DNA of 64,000 bases from Hydractinia symbiolongicarpus (GCF_029227915.1 NC_079878.1:28671501-28735500), one strand, 5' to 3'; shown: positions 1-11,796, counted from the stretch's first letter. Notes: generated by a model not told the origin, from the sequence alone. A program made the numbers and translations.

Positions 1-222
1 AATCCGTTTGAGATACAACGGTTGCGTCACATATTCGTTGCAACATGTATTTAGTGATTTTCTTCCGATATTACTTAGTTGTATCGCTTTTAACAGTGAA
101 ACGATTGACTGTTAGACTTAATTGAACTGATTTTGGACTTTGACGTTATAAATGTGATAAATGAGCCAGTTTGACTACAAGAAATAACATTTTTCTTAAT
201 TTGATATGATTGCTGGAACTCA
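1..222 (+). repeat. Partial monomer of the ~371-bp satellite (left edge)
   Basis: The stretch lines up with the monomers that fill the right side of the window, in the same orientation: the opening AATCCGTTTGAG, then GCGTCACATATTCGT, AACATGTATTTAGTG, TTTTAACAGTGAAACG, and finally GATTGCTGGAACTCA. Similarity stops at about base 222, in mid-monomer. Because the first base is already inside the repeat, more satellite very probably lies to the left. Several private substitutions show it has diverged from the main array. Confidence 0.9.
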
Positions 223-3200
223 AGCAGGCAAAATGAATTTTGTTACATACCACGTTTGACCATATATTTCTTTACCTCTACCGAGATATACGACTTATCA
301 TTATCACTCCTCTTCTTGCACAAAAACGACGAAAAGCTCTCAAAAAACGCAGGGATATCTTCATTTTATTAACTAATTACAAAAGCACAGCACACCTTCT
401 GACTGTTTATGTAGAACTTCTTTTCTATCTTTAGCAGCAATGGTCCAGCGAAATCCAATCCAGGCACTTCAAAAGCGTTCAGAAGTTGGTTAATTCAAAA
501 ATCTGTCAAGTCTGGGCTCAAAGGAGGTAATGAAGTTGTCCCTTGAAATTGCTTTTAAATAACACATTTCGTAGATTAAAATTAACAGTTTTCCGTCCCT
601 TAATAATTCAAAAAATGTGTCGTATAAACGCTAAAGTAGAATCGATACCATGATGCATTGCACGTTCGTAGTTATTCAAAATTAAAAGCTTAGTAAACGG
701 ACTTCCATTTGCGAGTAAAATCGGAGACCTTTTATCATTTTTAGTTTGTATTTCCAATTCGTCCAGATAATGGCTATATACCTTCATTTTCAACCAGTTT
801 AAGAAAAGAAAAAATTTACCACAATTACTTCGCTACTTCATGCAACATTTTTGATCCTTGATCCACAAGTTTTGAGCATAATCGTACTCCATAACAGATA
901 ACATATCTTCCATTATCAAATCGACATTTAAGCAGTAACCATGAGAAGTTTAATTAGAGAATTATAATGTTGCCAATCAATGACTTCATTAAAACAAATT
1001 TTATTAATACTAGTGTCAGTAAAGTCTGTAAAAGGTAACGACAGATCGGTGATTGACTAATCAAAGTGAAATTGTCAAAGTTGCAACAAATTTGTTTATT
1101 GTCAATTAGATTTCTTAACTTTTGTAACAGCATCATCAGGGTTTAAACCCCTTGACGTAATAGTCTCTGGTTTTATAACACAACTAACCATAAATGTAAA
1201 GACCAGCAAACCAGGGACCAATAAAATAATCACTGAAATCATCTAACTTACGAGTCGAGATGTCTGTTGGATTCAACCCGCCCAACACATGAAACCATTT
1301 TTCTAATGAAACAACATTCTTCACTTTTACAACTTGATTTTCCACCAAGGGCTTTCAGGGCTCCTCTGTACTCCTTATACAACACAAGGTCACTCATAAG
1401 TCTGCATAATAATACGTATCGTTTAAGTAAACCTCGCATCTTTTAAAATATTCGCAAGAATTAAAAACCCTAAAAGTTTCTAGCGAGGTATTGAAAAATA
1501 ATTTAATGGGGCTGCTTTTGTCTTTGATGCTAAAAGTAAAACCTGCACTCCTAAATTCGTAACAGTATCAAAATAAACAAAGCGAAAATACATTTCCTTG
1601 AAACTATCTCAAAAATCATCTTAAAAATTTGTATTATTTCACCAATCTCAACAGACACAAATCTTTTACTTCTCACCCCACCAACCTTTTCTAATGCTAC
1701 TAGAAAATTATTTCACATAGTCATTGTTTCAGTAGGAGTTTTACTATCCCCATTCTCTACACAATAGTTAAAACATAACCTTCACACAAGCAGTAACAGG
1801 CGACATCAAACCTAATGGATAATTCATCAGTCGTCTTATCCTTTTCCAAACCTCTTTTCGATATACACTTTCACGCAGTAACACCTGCGTATCTATAAAC
1901 GTCAACCTTCTTCTTATCTAAACTGACTTAATCTTTTTCCTCATTAAAATGCTTTTGCATTTCTTAACAACAAAAACCTCAGACATCATTCTTTTAGCTT
2001 TATCATAAAACGCATTTACCTTTCTCATTGGTGTTGCGACCTGATGTTGTATCATCAACGTATAAATTCTCAACAAATCGTTTAATAAATTGTTTATCAC
2101 TGTGCATTGTTTATCGTCACACTTTTCATTGTGCATTCTGAATTTCAAAAAAATATCCAAAAATTTTGATTAGTAGGTTTGAACCAGAATGAAGACACTG
2201 GTTTACGGGCCATTTCCACTTCAAGACGCATCAAGCACTACTCTACCTTTGCAATGTTCTTATCTTCACGAACAACTGGTCTGTGAGCAAGGGAATGCAC
2301 ACTGCCTAGTTCCGTCACTATTCCATTATCAGGAACCTTCTCAATTATACCTTTTGCCAGGCAGTCCTTAAAAACTTTAGTATATCTAGCTACTAATTTT
2401 TTGACTTTAATGGTTTTTGTGGTTTACTAAAAGAAAATAACTGGTTTTTCAGATATCAACATTATCTGGTTTCTGCGATGGTTTGAAAGGCAGTTTTGTA
2501 ACATTTCCAGCGCCATCAAACAAATTGAGTCGTAATACAATTTCCTGGTAGACCTATTGACGCAACATTCCAAAACCTGTTTAACTACTCATGTAATGAG
2601 TCTTCGCATGGTGTAACTTCATCATGCATCAGATGGGTTTCAAAACAATGCCGAAGTGAAAAGTGAATATTATTTGACTCAATTCGGCAATTAATCAGAC
2701 AACCTAAAACAGACCTAGATGCTACTGTTCCTTTATTTGCTCTTATTATCTTACATGTAATAAAACTTTGGAAGAAATCAACACAGATTATAACCTCAAC
2801 AGACAATTTAAATGCATCAGAACCGGCGTCTGCTAGTTGTAATTGTCCTATATATTCAAACTGTTTCTTTGCAAACAAATTATTCTGACAAGCCAAATCT
2901 CCACATATGTTAGGGACACACAAATCATCAACAAAAACAAAACTATCACTTATCTTATGTTTTACCTTAAGTTGAACAACATCTAATACCTTGGCACTGC
3001 CGTTATCATCGTCAAACGTTTTAATAAGAACTCCCTCATATCAATTGTTTTCAAACCCAATTTCTTACAATTACTACCCTTTGTCTTCCGCTATCAAATA
3101 AAATACGAGTGTTATAGACCCTGTGCTTTTTGTAATAGTATTTCCATTGCATTTTTTTCATTTTTATATCAATTTCTTTTACTTAAGATAGCCTCTTCAG

Positions 3201-3420
3201 TTCCTATTGGTTCTGATATTATTGAGGGTCCTGCGAAAGGGGGTGGTAGTGCGCTTAAATATCCCGTTTGAGCTACGAAAGTCGTGCAACCACAACAATC
3301 GCTTGTTTTGACATCTACCTCAGATATCAACCCTACTCTCGTGTTTAGTGTGAAAAAGGAAAAATAAAATTTGACACAAACCGGCCGGGGTGTGATCAGG
3401 ACTTTTCGCACTGAAAAAAG
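223..3420 (-). pseudogene. Decayed BEL/Pao LTR-retrotransposon pol region
   Basis: No long open frame survives, but translating the minus strand gives pol motifs in the right order across changing frames. A DUF1758-type aspartyl protease hallmark (RILFDSG, ~3089-3109) is followed by its C-terminal part at 2585-2923 (CVPNICGDLACQ, then VDFFQS..KIIRANKG). Next come reverse-transcriptase pieces (TKLPFKPS ~2500; HRPVVREDK ~2260; YVDD ~2051-2063), ASKTKAAPL (~1525), FHVLGGLNPTDI (~1255-1300), the integrase zinc-binding region (608-793) and an integrase core start (GLDFAGP ~440-463; RRFCARRG ~310). Many frameshifts and in-frame stops make it inactive. The integrase is cut off at the satellite junction near base 223. 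No LTR or convincing gag was seen. Family assignment rests on motif order, so it is fairly secure; the upstream edge near 3420 is not. Confidence 0.8.
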
Positions 3421-4546
3421 CTTTATACCCTTTTTTATATCAACCAGTCAAGATGAGCATTTTTCAAGCTGATTTGTTTAAATTTTGCTCTTGATATTAA
3501 GAATTAACTTCAGAATTTAATGACATGTTCTTATTTATGACATTCTTTCGAAAAGCTCGTTCTGAAATCTGAAGTTGAGAAAATTGAGTGTTTTTTTGTT
3601 AATTAAGATCTATAACTATGTCAAAAAAAAAAACCCGGTAACATGAATGCAATATAGTCTTCATTGTAGGTGAGAAACAATTGCAAGCAAAAATAATTAT
3701 GGGTAGCTTGAGCGAGAGTTGTAAAAAAATTCATATTTAAAATGAGTATCACTAGGACCCCAGTAGTTTGACAGGCCAACTATCCTTTTTCTCTGCACCA
3801 ATTTAGCACATATCGATACTGAAAAAATAACTATGAAGTTTCTGATTGCTTCGCGTTTTTTGTATAAGTGTCGAAATAATCCTGTGTTCTTCGTCACAAC
3901 ATGTTGCACAACTTTACTGAGCATTCTATACATTAAATAAACATAATCTGCTTCGTAAAACCGAGCCTAAACATACGCTAAGTCATGCCTCATAAGGGAG
4001 TTAAGTTACTTCATCTCGTAAATTTATATATTTTTTACCAGCTTTTGGCAACACGCGACATGTATTGCAAGATGAGCTGTTTATTTCATAACAGCATTTA
4101 CTTCAGGAACGCGCAGTCAAATGATGATAGAAAAAACGTTGCTTTAAAGAAGCATAGGGCAAAATTAGAATAAATAAAAAAGAAAGGATAAAAGCTTCTA
4201 AAAATACTAGGTTTTAACAGTAAATGCAACGCTTTGGGATACTGATGGTAAAATGTTGCTATATTGTAAAACGGCCTAAGGCAGGAAAACAGAATTTTTT
4301 TCGCACAAGAGAACAACATTCACAATAGAAGCCGTGATTATGTTATTAAAACTTGCACTGTTCTTCTTTAGCTAAAACAGAAATTCAAGATTTCAAATTA
4401 AAAAAAAAGGAAATTTTCTATATAATATTCTATAACGTCTAAAACTCTGATCATAAATATTCTTGATCAAAGCACAAGTAATTGTATAGAGCCATCATCT
4501 CTAGGGGTTTTGAATAAGCGAAATTAATATGGCATTAGTCAATCCT
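3421..4546. other. Intergenic, AT-rich, nothing recognised
   Basis: AT-rich sequence with several homopolymer runs, for example poly-A near 3627. Short open stretches occur on both strands (3697-3933 minus, 3985-4173 plus, 4098-4319 minus), but none shows a recognisable motif or a splice-compatible neighbour. The right part probably includes the 3' UTR of the gene ending at 4547; no clear minus-strand AATAAA could be tied to it. Confidence 0.5.
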
Positions 4547-6541
4547 TCAGTACTCCCACCATCCAAACTTGCAGTTACTTTTTTGCTGTAAGTCATTTGG
4601 ACTACACGGTGTATGATGGCTGCAGCAACTACAAAAAAACATAACACACTTAAAACTTTGTAAACAAAAAATGCGCAATTTATCTTTCGTTTAACTTATA
4701 AAAGTAGAAAATAAATTATTATCATTAGCGAGATCGACTCTTTTTACGTCAATGCAACTGCAGATTATCAAATTAATGAGTTTGAAGCAAAAGACAACGA
4801 ACTTTAAAACTGATGCACTCAGCCGCATGTCTTTTTATATTTTCGTTATCGACTCTCTATTTGCCGGATACATTAAAAAGCCGGACACCTTTTAATTAAC
4901 GGTCACGAAGTAATATTGCACCGGAAAATCCTTATACAAGTTTCTGTAAATAGTGGACATCAATTAGCAGGTATTCTAATGAACTTTTCTCGTTGCCATA
5001 AAATGAACTTTGCTGCCTGAAATTTTTTATAATTTAGCGGAAAGTCAAAAAACAGTGTTATTCCTAAAACATTTGAAAACTTACGGTATAAAATAAAAAG
5101 CAAAGTTATATTTAATATTTTCTTAATAAAACGAATAATTTTGCCAGCCTTTCTTTTACCACTTCTATAAGCTGAATGAATTGATCAAGGGTTACCTAGT
5201 TTATGGACTAACACTCTCAGAAAACGAAAGAAAAGTTTCCATTCGAATTAGGTGGGAGAATGACCTTACAGTCCCATCTACTTAGGAGTCAAAAAGTAAT
5301 TCCCCCTAGAGAGTTGAATAATACGAAAATAGTTGAAGGCCTAAATTTCAGGGACTGTATTTAATCGCTTTTAAAAAAATGTAAACAAAGGAAGGCATAC
5401 TTACTTTGAACATTCCGTGTCGCAAAAAACAGTTCCTACACTTGGGCATGTCTGATTACCACCAACGTGATGCGAGAAAGCTTTGCATTTTGGTAAATCT
5501 ATTTAAAAAAAAATTAAACTTAAAAAATCTTTGCAGTTAATCAGAAAATTGAAGTTTAGAAACATGTAGTCAGCAGGTGGTCACTTAAATGCGGCATTAT
5601 TGGCGCCGAACAATAGGAAAACCTGAGAAATATAAAAAATACATAACGGAAAATATTGAAATTGATGTGGTAGAATTCAGAAAATGAATATATAATTGGT
5701 AATGATTCCGTTCCTACCATAACATCTTGCTTTCATGCAGCCATTTGCGTATCTTGCTCGACCATAAGGACAATCTGCTATATGGTGGGCCTTTTTGCAA
5801 ACTAAAAAAAGATAAAATTGAGCAAACTTTTTTTGTTTCAACCTTTCCAGACAACATACGTCTGTGATTTTCTTCACCTCCTCGATTTAAAATGGTATAT
5901 AGGGTTAAATTTTGCATTGTTATTACTTACTAAACCTTCCAGACTGGGAAAACTTTCAGTTGGAGTAAAAAATCAATAATTTTTATTCTCTTACATCCTT
6001 TTTTCAGAACCTCAGTATAATGTTAATAAACTTTTATCATTCTGAAGACTCACCACAATATCCATAGTTCTGGTTTCGAACTTTTCGGCACGTTAAACCA
6101 ATGTCACATCTACCAAATACATGAAACGTTCCGCCACAAGTTTCACCTCGAACTTTTGCACATTCGTCACAACATCCACATTTTCCTTTAACAATGGAAC
6201 CTACGAGAAGAAAGTAAGACAACGTTAGTTTTACATCCCTACAACTTCTTGCAATAGTATTAAAAATTATAGTCTTTTTGTAGCCATAACCTGGAGGTAC
6301 TCTGTATCAATGCTATTGTCGGTCAGACGATTGTAATTAAGCTTTTGCTCCGGAGGAAAATGAGAAAATGAAGTGTAACATTTTGATGAAAAACAAACAA
6401 ACAAACAATGTCAAACATACCAGAACATTTTAGGTTTTCTTTACACGCTGACTTAGTGCATGTTATTGGACATTTGCTTGACCTTACTGACAATAATGTA
6501 GTCACAGTTACAACTAGAAAGAGAAGAACTTTAAAGTACAT
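4547..6541 (-). CDS. Secreted 24-cysteine protein with N-terminal IGFBP-type domain (five exons)
   Basis: Predicted exons on the minus strand are 6541-6421, 6200-6054, 5801-5718, 5498-5405 and 4628-4547 (stop TGA at 4549-4547): 528 nt, 175 residues. All four introns (220, 252, 219 and 776 nt) have GT-AG ends, and their phases (1,1,1,2) join without breaking the frame, which strongly supports the model. The start MYFKVLLFLVVTVTTLLS is a typical signal peptide, with cleavage likely near residue 22. The next ~65 residues hold 12 cysteines in the IGFBP N-terminal-domain pattern, including CGCCDEC (family core GCGCCxxC) and GRCDIGLTC. Exons 3-5 add 12 more cysteines in three groups of four; exon 3 (CPYGRARYANGCMKARC) vaguely recalls antistasin-like repeats, but that is only an impression. 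IGFBP-type domains in other animals bind insulin-like peptides or occur in matricellular proteins; the ligand here is unknown. No transcript evidence is available, and no UTRs could be set. Confidence 0.85.
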
Positions 6542-8289
6542 CTTTTCTTTCTGTCTTTTTCAACGTCGTGTGCTGTTCCTTTGAAAGATGTTTAAAACAA
6601 ACTACATTGTTATGTTGAAGTTACATAGCTAACTTCTACCTGTCATTGACAAGGAAACGGAAGTTGCTTTAAATACATTTTAATTTAATAGCTATTGTGT
6701 TTCTTCTTGAAACTCATTAAGGATGCAATGGAGAACTAACATACGATAATTACTGTCCTAAGGTCAATGATATTGACGCAAATCGCAACAAAAATGACAT
6801 TTCCACTTGACACCAATTAAAGATGTTTATCTTATAATTATTTAATAATAAATGAATAAATCCCAACAAAGGGTGAATGGTTATCTGAAAACATTCACTT
6901 TCATACAATTTAAACAAAATAATCACCCTTTTTGTTTACAGCAAACATTGTCTTTATTTCTCATACAGCTCATTGAGGCTGCAATTGGGAGCTACCTTTC
7001 GATAATTACTGTTGTACTACAAATGCGCTATTAACGTGGATTGCAACAACAATGACATACTACCTCAAAATCAATGATATTGATGCAAAAATGACATTCA
7101 AACTTGACACCAATTAGAAGTTAAGGAATTATGTAACAATACATAAACTCTTAAATTTATATAATAAAGTTAAATATGTTCACCTTTTCATAATTTAGAT
7201 AACTAATGACTTCTTGTTCGTTTAAGCCAAACAAAGGACAACGGTATATTAAAAATAACTTCGCCGAAAATGTTCCTGTCTTTTGTCGCAAACGGAATGT
7301 CATAAATTTTTATTCTGACCTTCGTAGTAACTAAATTTACATTTTATTAGATTTAAACAGTTAAAGATGGTTTTTAGACAATCCATGGCATTGTCTAAAA
7401 GTCTATCAAGGATGGCGGGTGTTAAGACACTTCTAGATAGAATTACACACACCAACATGGGATTTAGAAAGTTCAACATAGAATTTATACAGCTCGCATT
7501 GGATTGAAAGTTCGAAATAGGATATTAAGGATAAAATGTAGGCCGTCAAGAACTTAACCATAGAAAGCGTCTAATGTAAAGCAGTATAAAAATCCATTTC
7601 TCACTGCAAACTATCGTATTTTATAAAGCTCACACAAGCATAACTCGCATACATATGTTCACTGAGACAGAGAATAAATTTCTAACATTGAGAACAATAT
7701 GGTCAACAGACATATACGAGAGTGTGTAAAATCCAGACTCACAGTCCACAAACTATATTGTTTTAACGATACGATCAGACAAGACTTCATTTAAAATATA
7801 TATATTTAAAATTAAAAAATTAAAAAGATGAAAAAATTGTCTTGTGTGCCCGTGGCTTTTTTTTCATAGATAAACTATTTTAGTTGGATATATCTTTTTT
7901 TTATTAATTACTAATTTTATTTGTATGAGATGCATTTGTAAAAGAGTACTGAAAATTAACTTGTGTAAAAAAGGAGTGAAGAAGATACGAGTCTATTGAT
8001 TCTATTGTATTTAAGAGCGTCATGGTAGCTATATTCAAGATAATTTTTCCAAAGTAATTATCATTCTACCAAATATATTTCAGACCTAAATCAGACACCT
8101 CTGTGCCACTACATAAATACACTTCAATCTTTTACTTAAGGATGTATAGACATTAAACTTTCTTTTTAAAGAGATAGTTAACGAGAGTGGTGTTTAGTGG
8201 ATTTCTTTTATCCTTCTTTGAGGAACTCAGATGCGAGACATTTAGAAACTCCCTTTCACGAAAGTATGTTTACTTTTTTGTGTGTACAT
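6542..8289. other. Intergenic region upstream of the IGFBP-domain gene
   Basis: The immediate upstream sequence of the gene (minus strand, AAAAGATG context) lies at the left end and presumably contains its promoter; no clear TATA element or other site could be assigned. Apart from the local duplication at 6690-7130, I see only AT-rich low-complexity sequence (for example around 7795-7830) and no coding motif. Confidence 0.45.
6690..7130 (+). repeat. Diverged local direct duplication
   Basis: Two blocks about 255 bp apart share a series of words in the same order. The block near 6710-6830 has CTCATTAAGGATGCAAT, CGATAATTACTGT, TCAATGATATTGACGCAAA and CTTGACACCAATTA. The block near 6968-7125 has CTCATTGAGGCTGCAATT, CGATAATTACTGT, TCAATGATATTGATGCAAA and CTTGACACCAATTA. 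The second carries an extra insertion of about 40 bp. This looks like an old tandem duplication; its origin is unknown. Confidence 0.6.
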
Positions 8290-8410
8290 TTTAGCCGGTC
8301 GGTACAGAAAAATAGCTCCCGCTCACGTGATCGATATAAGCCCAAAAAACGTCAGATATAAAGAAGAAATTACACTGCCAGGTACTAACTTCCCGTAGCG
8401 CCCGGCTAAA
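8290..8410. repeat. Short inverted-repeat segment, possible MITE or hairpin
   Basis: TTTAGCCGG at 8290-8298 is exactly inverted at 8402-8410 (CCGGCTAAA), enclosing about 120 bp that is richer in G+C than its surroundings. Beyond the first nine bases the arms match only partly. No target-site duplication is evident, so assignment to a transposon class is not possible. Confidence 0.3.
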
Positions 8411-8984
8411 CGGTTTATTAGCCATTAATGGACGTTATCTAATCTAATGTAATAAAATCAACAAAGAATAAACTTGTAAACAAATAAGTGAAACATGAAA
8501 ACATGCTCTTTGTAGAAGTAACAGACACATAATTTGCGGGATGGACGGGAAGATAGTAATGCTTAGAGGATATCAATGTTAATTAACGGTAATTGGCAGT
8601 GCCGAGGACAGTCATGTTATTCGTGATTATATTTTTATTAGTAGGTGAAGATAGTACTAAAGCTATAAAAAAATAAAGAGATGATCTTGGAGATTTGTTA
8701 AAATCAAGAAACGTATTCGTGGCTTATTGAACAGTTTCTGTCGCATTCAAGAGTTGCCTTCACATTCAAACATTGATTATTTTACCATCAAACAAATCTA
8801 AAGATATTGATAAACGATGTGAAGTGTTAATTTTATTGTTAAAAATGTAACAAGAATCTAATTAACGGGAACAACTGTAACCCACAAACTGTTAAAGATA
8901 TTTTTTTCAACAATATGCGGTTGCAAGAAAATTTTTAACAATGATTGAAAGTATGTTAAGATGAAAAGAACGAAACCTCTACTA

Positions 8985-10230
8985 CAGTTTACGAAGTTAA
9001 AATATGCAGAGTTTAAATTGAAGTCATTGAGGAAAATATCAACAGAGCAAGAATTGTCTTCAAATTCAAGTACCTATCTAAAGTGTCCATTAAAACCTTT
9101 TTAATAAAGTTAAAGTGGAAAAAAGCAACAGGACTTGATGAGCTACCAGCTGAATTGTTGAAAGACTGTACCGATTCCATAATTATACTTTTACATCATA
9201 TTATTAACTTGTCACTCGCCAATAGCATCGTACCAACCAACCTAAGCAACTTGCAACTAAATTACTTATCTATAATGTCAAACATGCAGGACATGATAAT
9301 GTTAACAGGTTCTTTGTTTTTCTAAATTGAGAAAAGCTTTTGATTCAAGAAATCACGATGCTTTTTTGAGAAATTGAAATTCATACAGTGTATATGACAT
9401 AGAACTCGAATGTTTTAAAAGCCATCTGTTTTTGTCGACCTCAAATAATCTTGTTTTTATGCGTTAAATCGTGTAACTAAAGCGTCCATTCTTGGACCAT
9501 TGCCTATTGGGTATCCTTTAATGACTTTCCCGAACTTTTGAAACACTCAAAGTGTATACAATATGCTAACGATACAGTTATCTACTATTAACATGCAGAT
9601 ACAATTAATATCGAGAACATAGAAACTTATTAAAACTTACCTATACGAAAACGGACTGATTGTTAACTTTAAAAAAGGGAAACAGAATCGATCCTTTTTC
9701 ACGTTAAACAGTTTACCCTAAAATAATTTGAAAAGCGTAATGATCGCTCAATCATTGTAAAATTCTAGTAAATCAACTCTATTCCACTTCAGTGCTAAAA
9801 TAAAACTTCGATAAAGCTTATGAAAAGACAGGAAATTATCTACTTAGTGAGATAAGGCCGTATTTAAATGCTCCAGCTACACACAAAGTCTTCGAATAAT
9901 GATGTTGCATTTACTGACGTATAGCACTTTATTAATCTGCAAATCACTGACACACAGAACCATGAGTCATCTTCAACTGAACATTGAACAAATCATTTCG
10001 TCTAAGGGGATAAGAAAATATACGTTCAATCGAAAATAGAATGAAAGAGAAGGCGTGCGTCATCGTGTGAAAATGTTTACATGATGACCTATGCCTAAAT
10101 TTCAAAAACTGTAATTTTGAAAAAAATCAAGCAAATATTAAGTTGTGATAAATCTTAAACACTTCCGATGTCTCAGGAAATGCGCGTAGCCATAAATCAA
10201 TACGCGAAAAAGGAGTCCCGGCAACTAGAC
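8985..10230 (+). pseudogene. Decayed non-LTR retrotransposon reverse transcriptase
   Basis: Plus-strand reading, with frame changes, gives non-LTR reverse-transcriptase motifs in order: KKATGLDELPAELLKD (~9119-9166, inside an open stretch 9083-9325), LRKAFD (~9328-9346), a SILGPLP..Y-like segment (~9490-9520), IQYANDTVIYY (~9556-9590), ENGLIVNFKKG (~9648-9680), and a FDKAYEKTGNYL-type segment (~9810-9840). The catalytic box reads YAND instead of YADD, and stops interrupt most of it, so it is dead. It is a different family from the intact element at 45.5-50.2 kb and is inserted on the opposite strand. No endonuclease domain was found upstream. Confidence 0.75.
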
Positions 10231-10887
10231 TGCAGCATTTCAATGTTGACACACTTTGCTAAATAACTTTCTAAAAAAATTCATTAATATGGACGGGTCA
10301 TTGCCGACGTTCTCAAATCCCGATATCTCATTAATTGCTTAACAAAACCAGATGATCCTAGCTATGGCTAAGGGTTAAAAAAATTTTCAAAAATCAATTA
10401 TTCTGTCCATGAGCACTGCGCCATCATCAAACCAAATTTTAAAGATGCGCGTAGATGCAGAGAACTATAAACCGCCCACAAGTTAACTCTATTGCTCTTT
10501 CAGTTTCCACAATACTTATGGTTAGATAAGACTCCACCAAGGGGATATACTCCAAGTTTTCGATCCGTTCTTGCTATGTTTATGTAGATAAAGACACAAC
10601 GATTTCAATCTCCTCAAATGGATTTAAGTTTTTTTTATGATTGGTGGCAAAAAAGGAATTGGTCACAATAGAAAATCAACGAGTTCCTCCGTCAGAACAT
10701 TACTTACACGGAACGTGCAGGTAAATCTTAAGTGCAGGTAAATCTTCTCGCACATCCGTATAGGCGTAATACCCTTTTAAGCAAAATACACGAAACAGCC
10801 CATTTTCAAAAGAATAAATAGAAACTGAAATAATAGAAAGTTCAGAAAGGGATCGGCAAATGCCAACGCAACAACACTGCACCATTT
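10231..10887. other. Intergenic, nothing recognised
   Basis: No motif-bearing open frame. A tiny direct repeat (GTGCAGGTAAATCTT twice, near 10,717-10,750) is the only structure noticed. The beginning may still be the ragged tail of the reverse-transcriptase relic. Confidence 0.4.
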
Positions 10888-11100
10888 CCAAATAAAATAG
10901 CCTTCGTCAGCCTAGCCTTAACCTTTTTAGTTGGCATGTCGAGACCGCAAAAAGCTTAAATTTGCTATTCGCAAATATCAAGACTTTGTAACTGGTTCGC
11001 TTACTACGCACACGCAGAAATGGGTAATAATTGCGTAATGCGGGGCATACGAAATAAAGCTAGGCGCAACACTTTTGAACAGATAGACAGAATACGGCTG
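10888..11100 (+). repeat. Dispersed repeat, copy 1
   Basis: This segment and 11,797-12,000 share an opening AAAATRGCCTTCGTCA, then GGCATGTCGAGACCGCAAAAAGCTT against AGCATGTCAAAGCTGCAAATAGCTT (quoted as paired variants), then CGCAAATATCAAGACTT / AGCAAAACTGGAGTCTT, and similar downstream words. They appear to be diverged members of one interspersed family, possibly a non-autonomous DNA transposon. No coding capacity or clear termini were found. Confidence 0.4.
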
Positions 11101-11136
11101 TAATAAAAAGACATATTCTACAGCCTGTTGTTACTA

Positions 11137-11378
11137 AAGTAAGTAAGTAAGTAAGTAAGCTCTTCCTCCTCCCCTCCGACTTTGACTATGTTACATTACC
11201 GCCAGAGATACGTACAGCATTGCTCTAACTTGCTTGCCTCCACACAAGCCGGTTAGCGGTCAGTAGATGGCACCAAATGGGCACTGCATTTAAACACTGA
11301 ATTTAAAGTGCACCGGAGTGGGGACTCGAACTTGAAACCTTTCATTGCAAGTCGAATGCGCCACCACTACACCATCTT
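11137..11378 (-). mobile_element. tRNA-derived SINE with (CTTA)n tail
   Basis: Read on the minus strand, the element begins with an RNA polymerase III A-box-like TGGTGTAGTGG (11,374-11,364) and, about 33 bp on, a B-box GTTCGAGTCC (11,331-11,322). A body of about 160 bp unrelated to tRNA follows, ending in six CTTA/TTAC units (11,159-11,137). This head-body-microsatellite layout is that of a tRNA-derived SINE. Flanks resemble each other loosely (CTGTAATATG before the head, CTGTAGAATATG after the tail), possibly a decayed target-site duplication. It cannot be a functional tRNA gene because no acceptor stem closes around the boxes. Confidence 0.65.
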
Positions 11379-11796
11379 CATATTACAGACTAGTCAAAGT
11401 TTATACTACAGTAAAAGGTGTAGCTACCTAACTTCATTAAACATAAGAAAGATTATATAAAAACATTTGTTACAGCTAACTGAATTTGGCTATATTTACC
11501 TTTTTGCCAGTTGCAGGTAAGTAAAAATATTGGTGAAAATAACGCAAAAACAAATGTTGCTGGCTAGGATAAAAAGCTCTTATACTAAACTTAATAAAAA
11601 GCCTAAAAAGCATTGCTATAAATATAGCTAGCTTGATTTTGCTTGCTTTAGGATGCCTCTTAAAATCCAATCCGTTTGTAGACAAAATCTTAAAAGTTGT
11701 TTGCTTAAGACTTATAGCTGGCTTGAAAACGTGATGATATACTTATTTGAACATAAAAGACAAATAATACAAAAATAAAAAGCGTGACAGTTTACA

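Noticed and set aside
1918-2160. 80-residue minus-strand open stretch as a separate gene
   Set aside because: It is an out-of-frame reading across the BEL/Pao YVDD region; the homologous motif is in another frame.
2189-2371. 60-residue plus-strand open stretch
   Set aside because: It is the antisense of the BEL/Pao reverse-transcriptase relic (HRPVVREDK region).
11320-11376. Functional tRNA gene on the minus strand
   Set aside because: A and B boxes are present but no acceptor or anticodon stems pair properly; the long body and (CTTA)n tail indicate a SINE.
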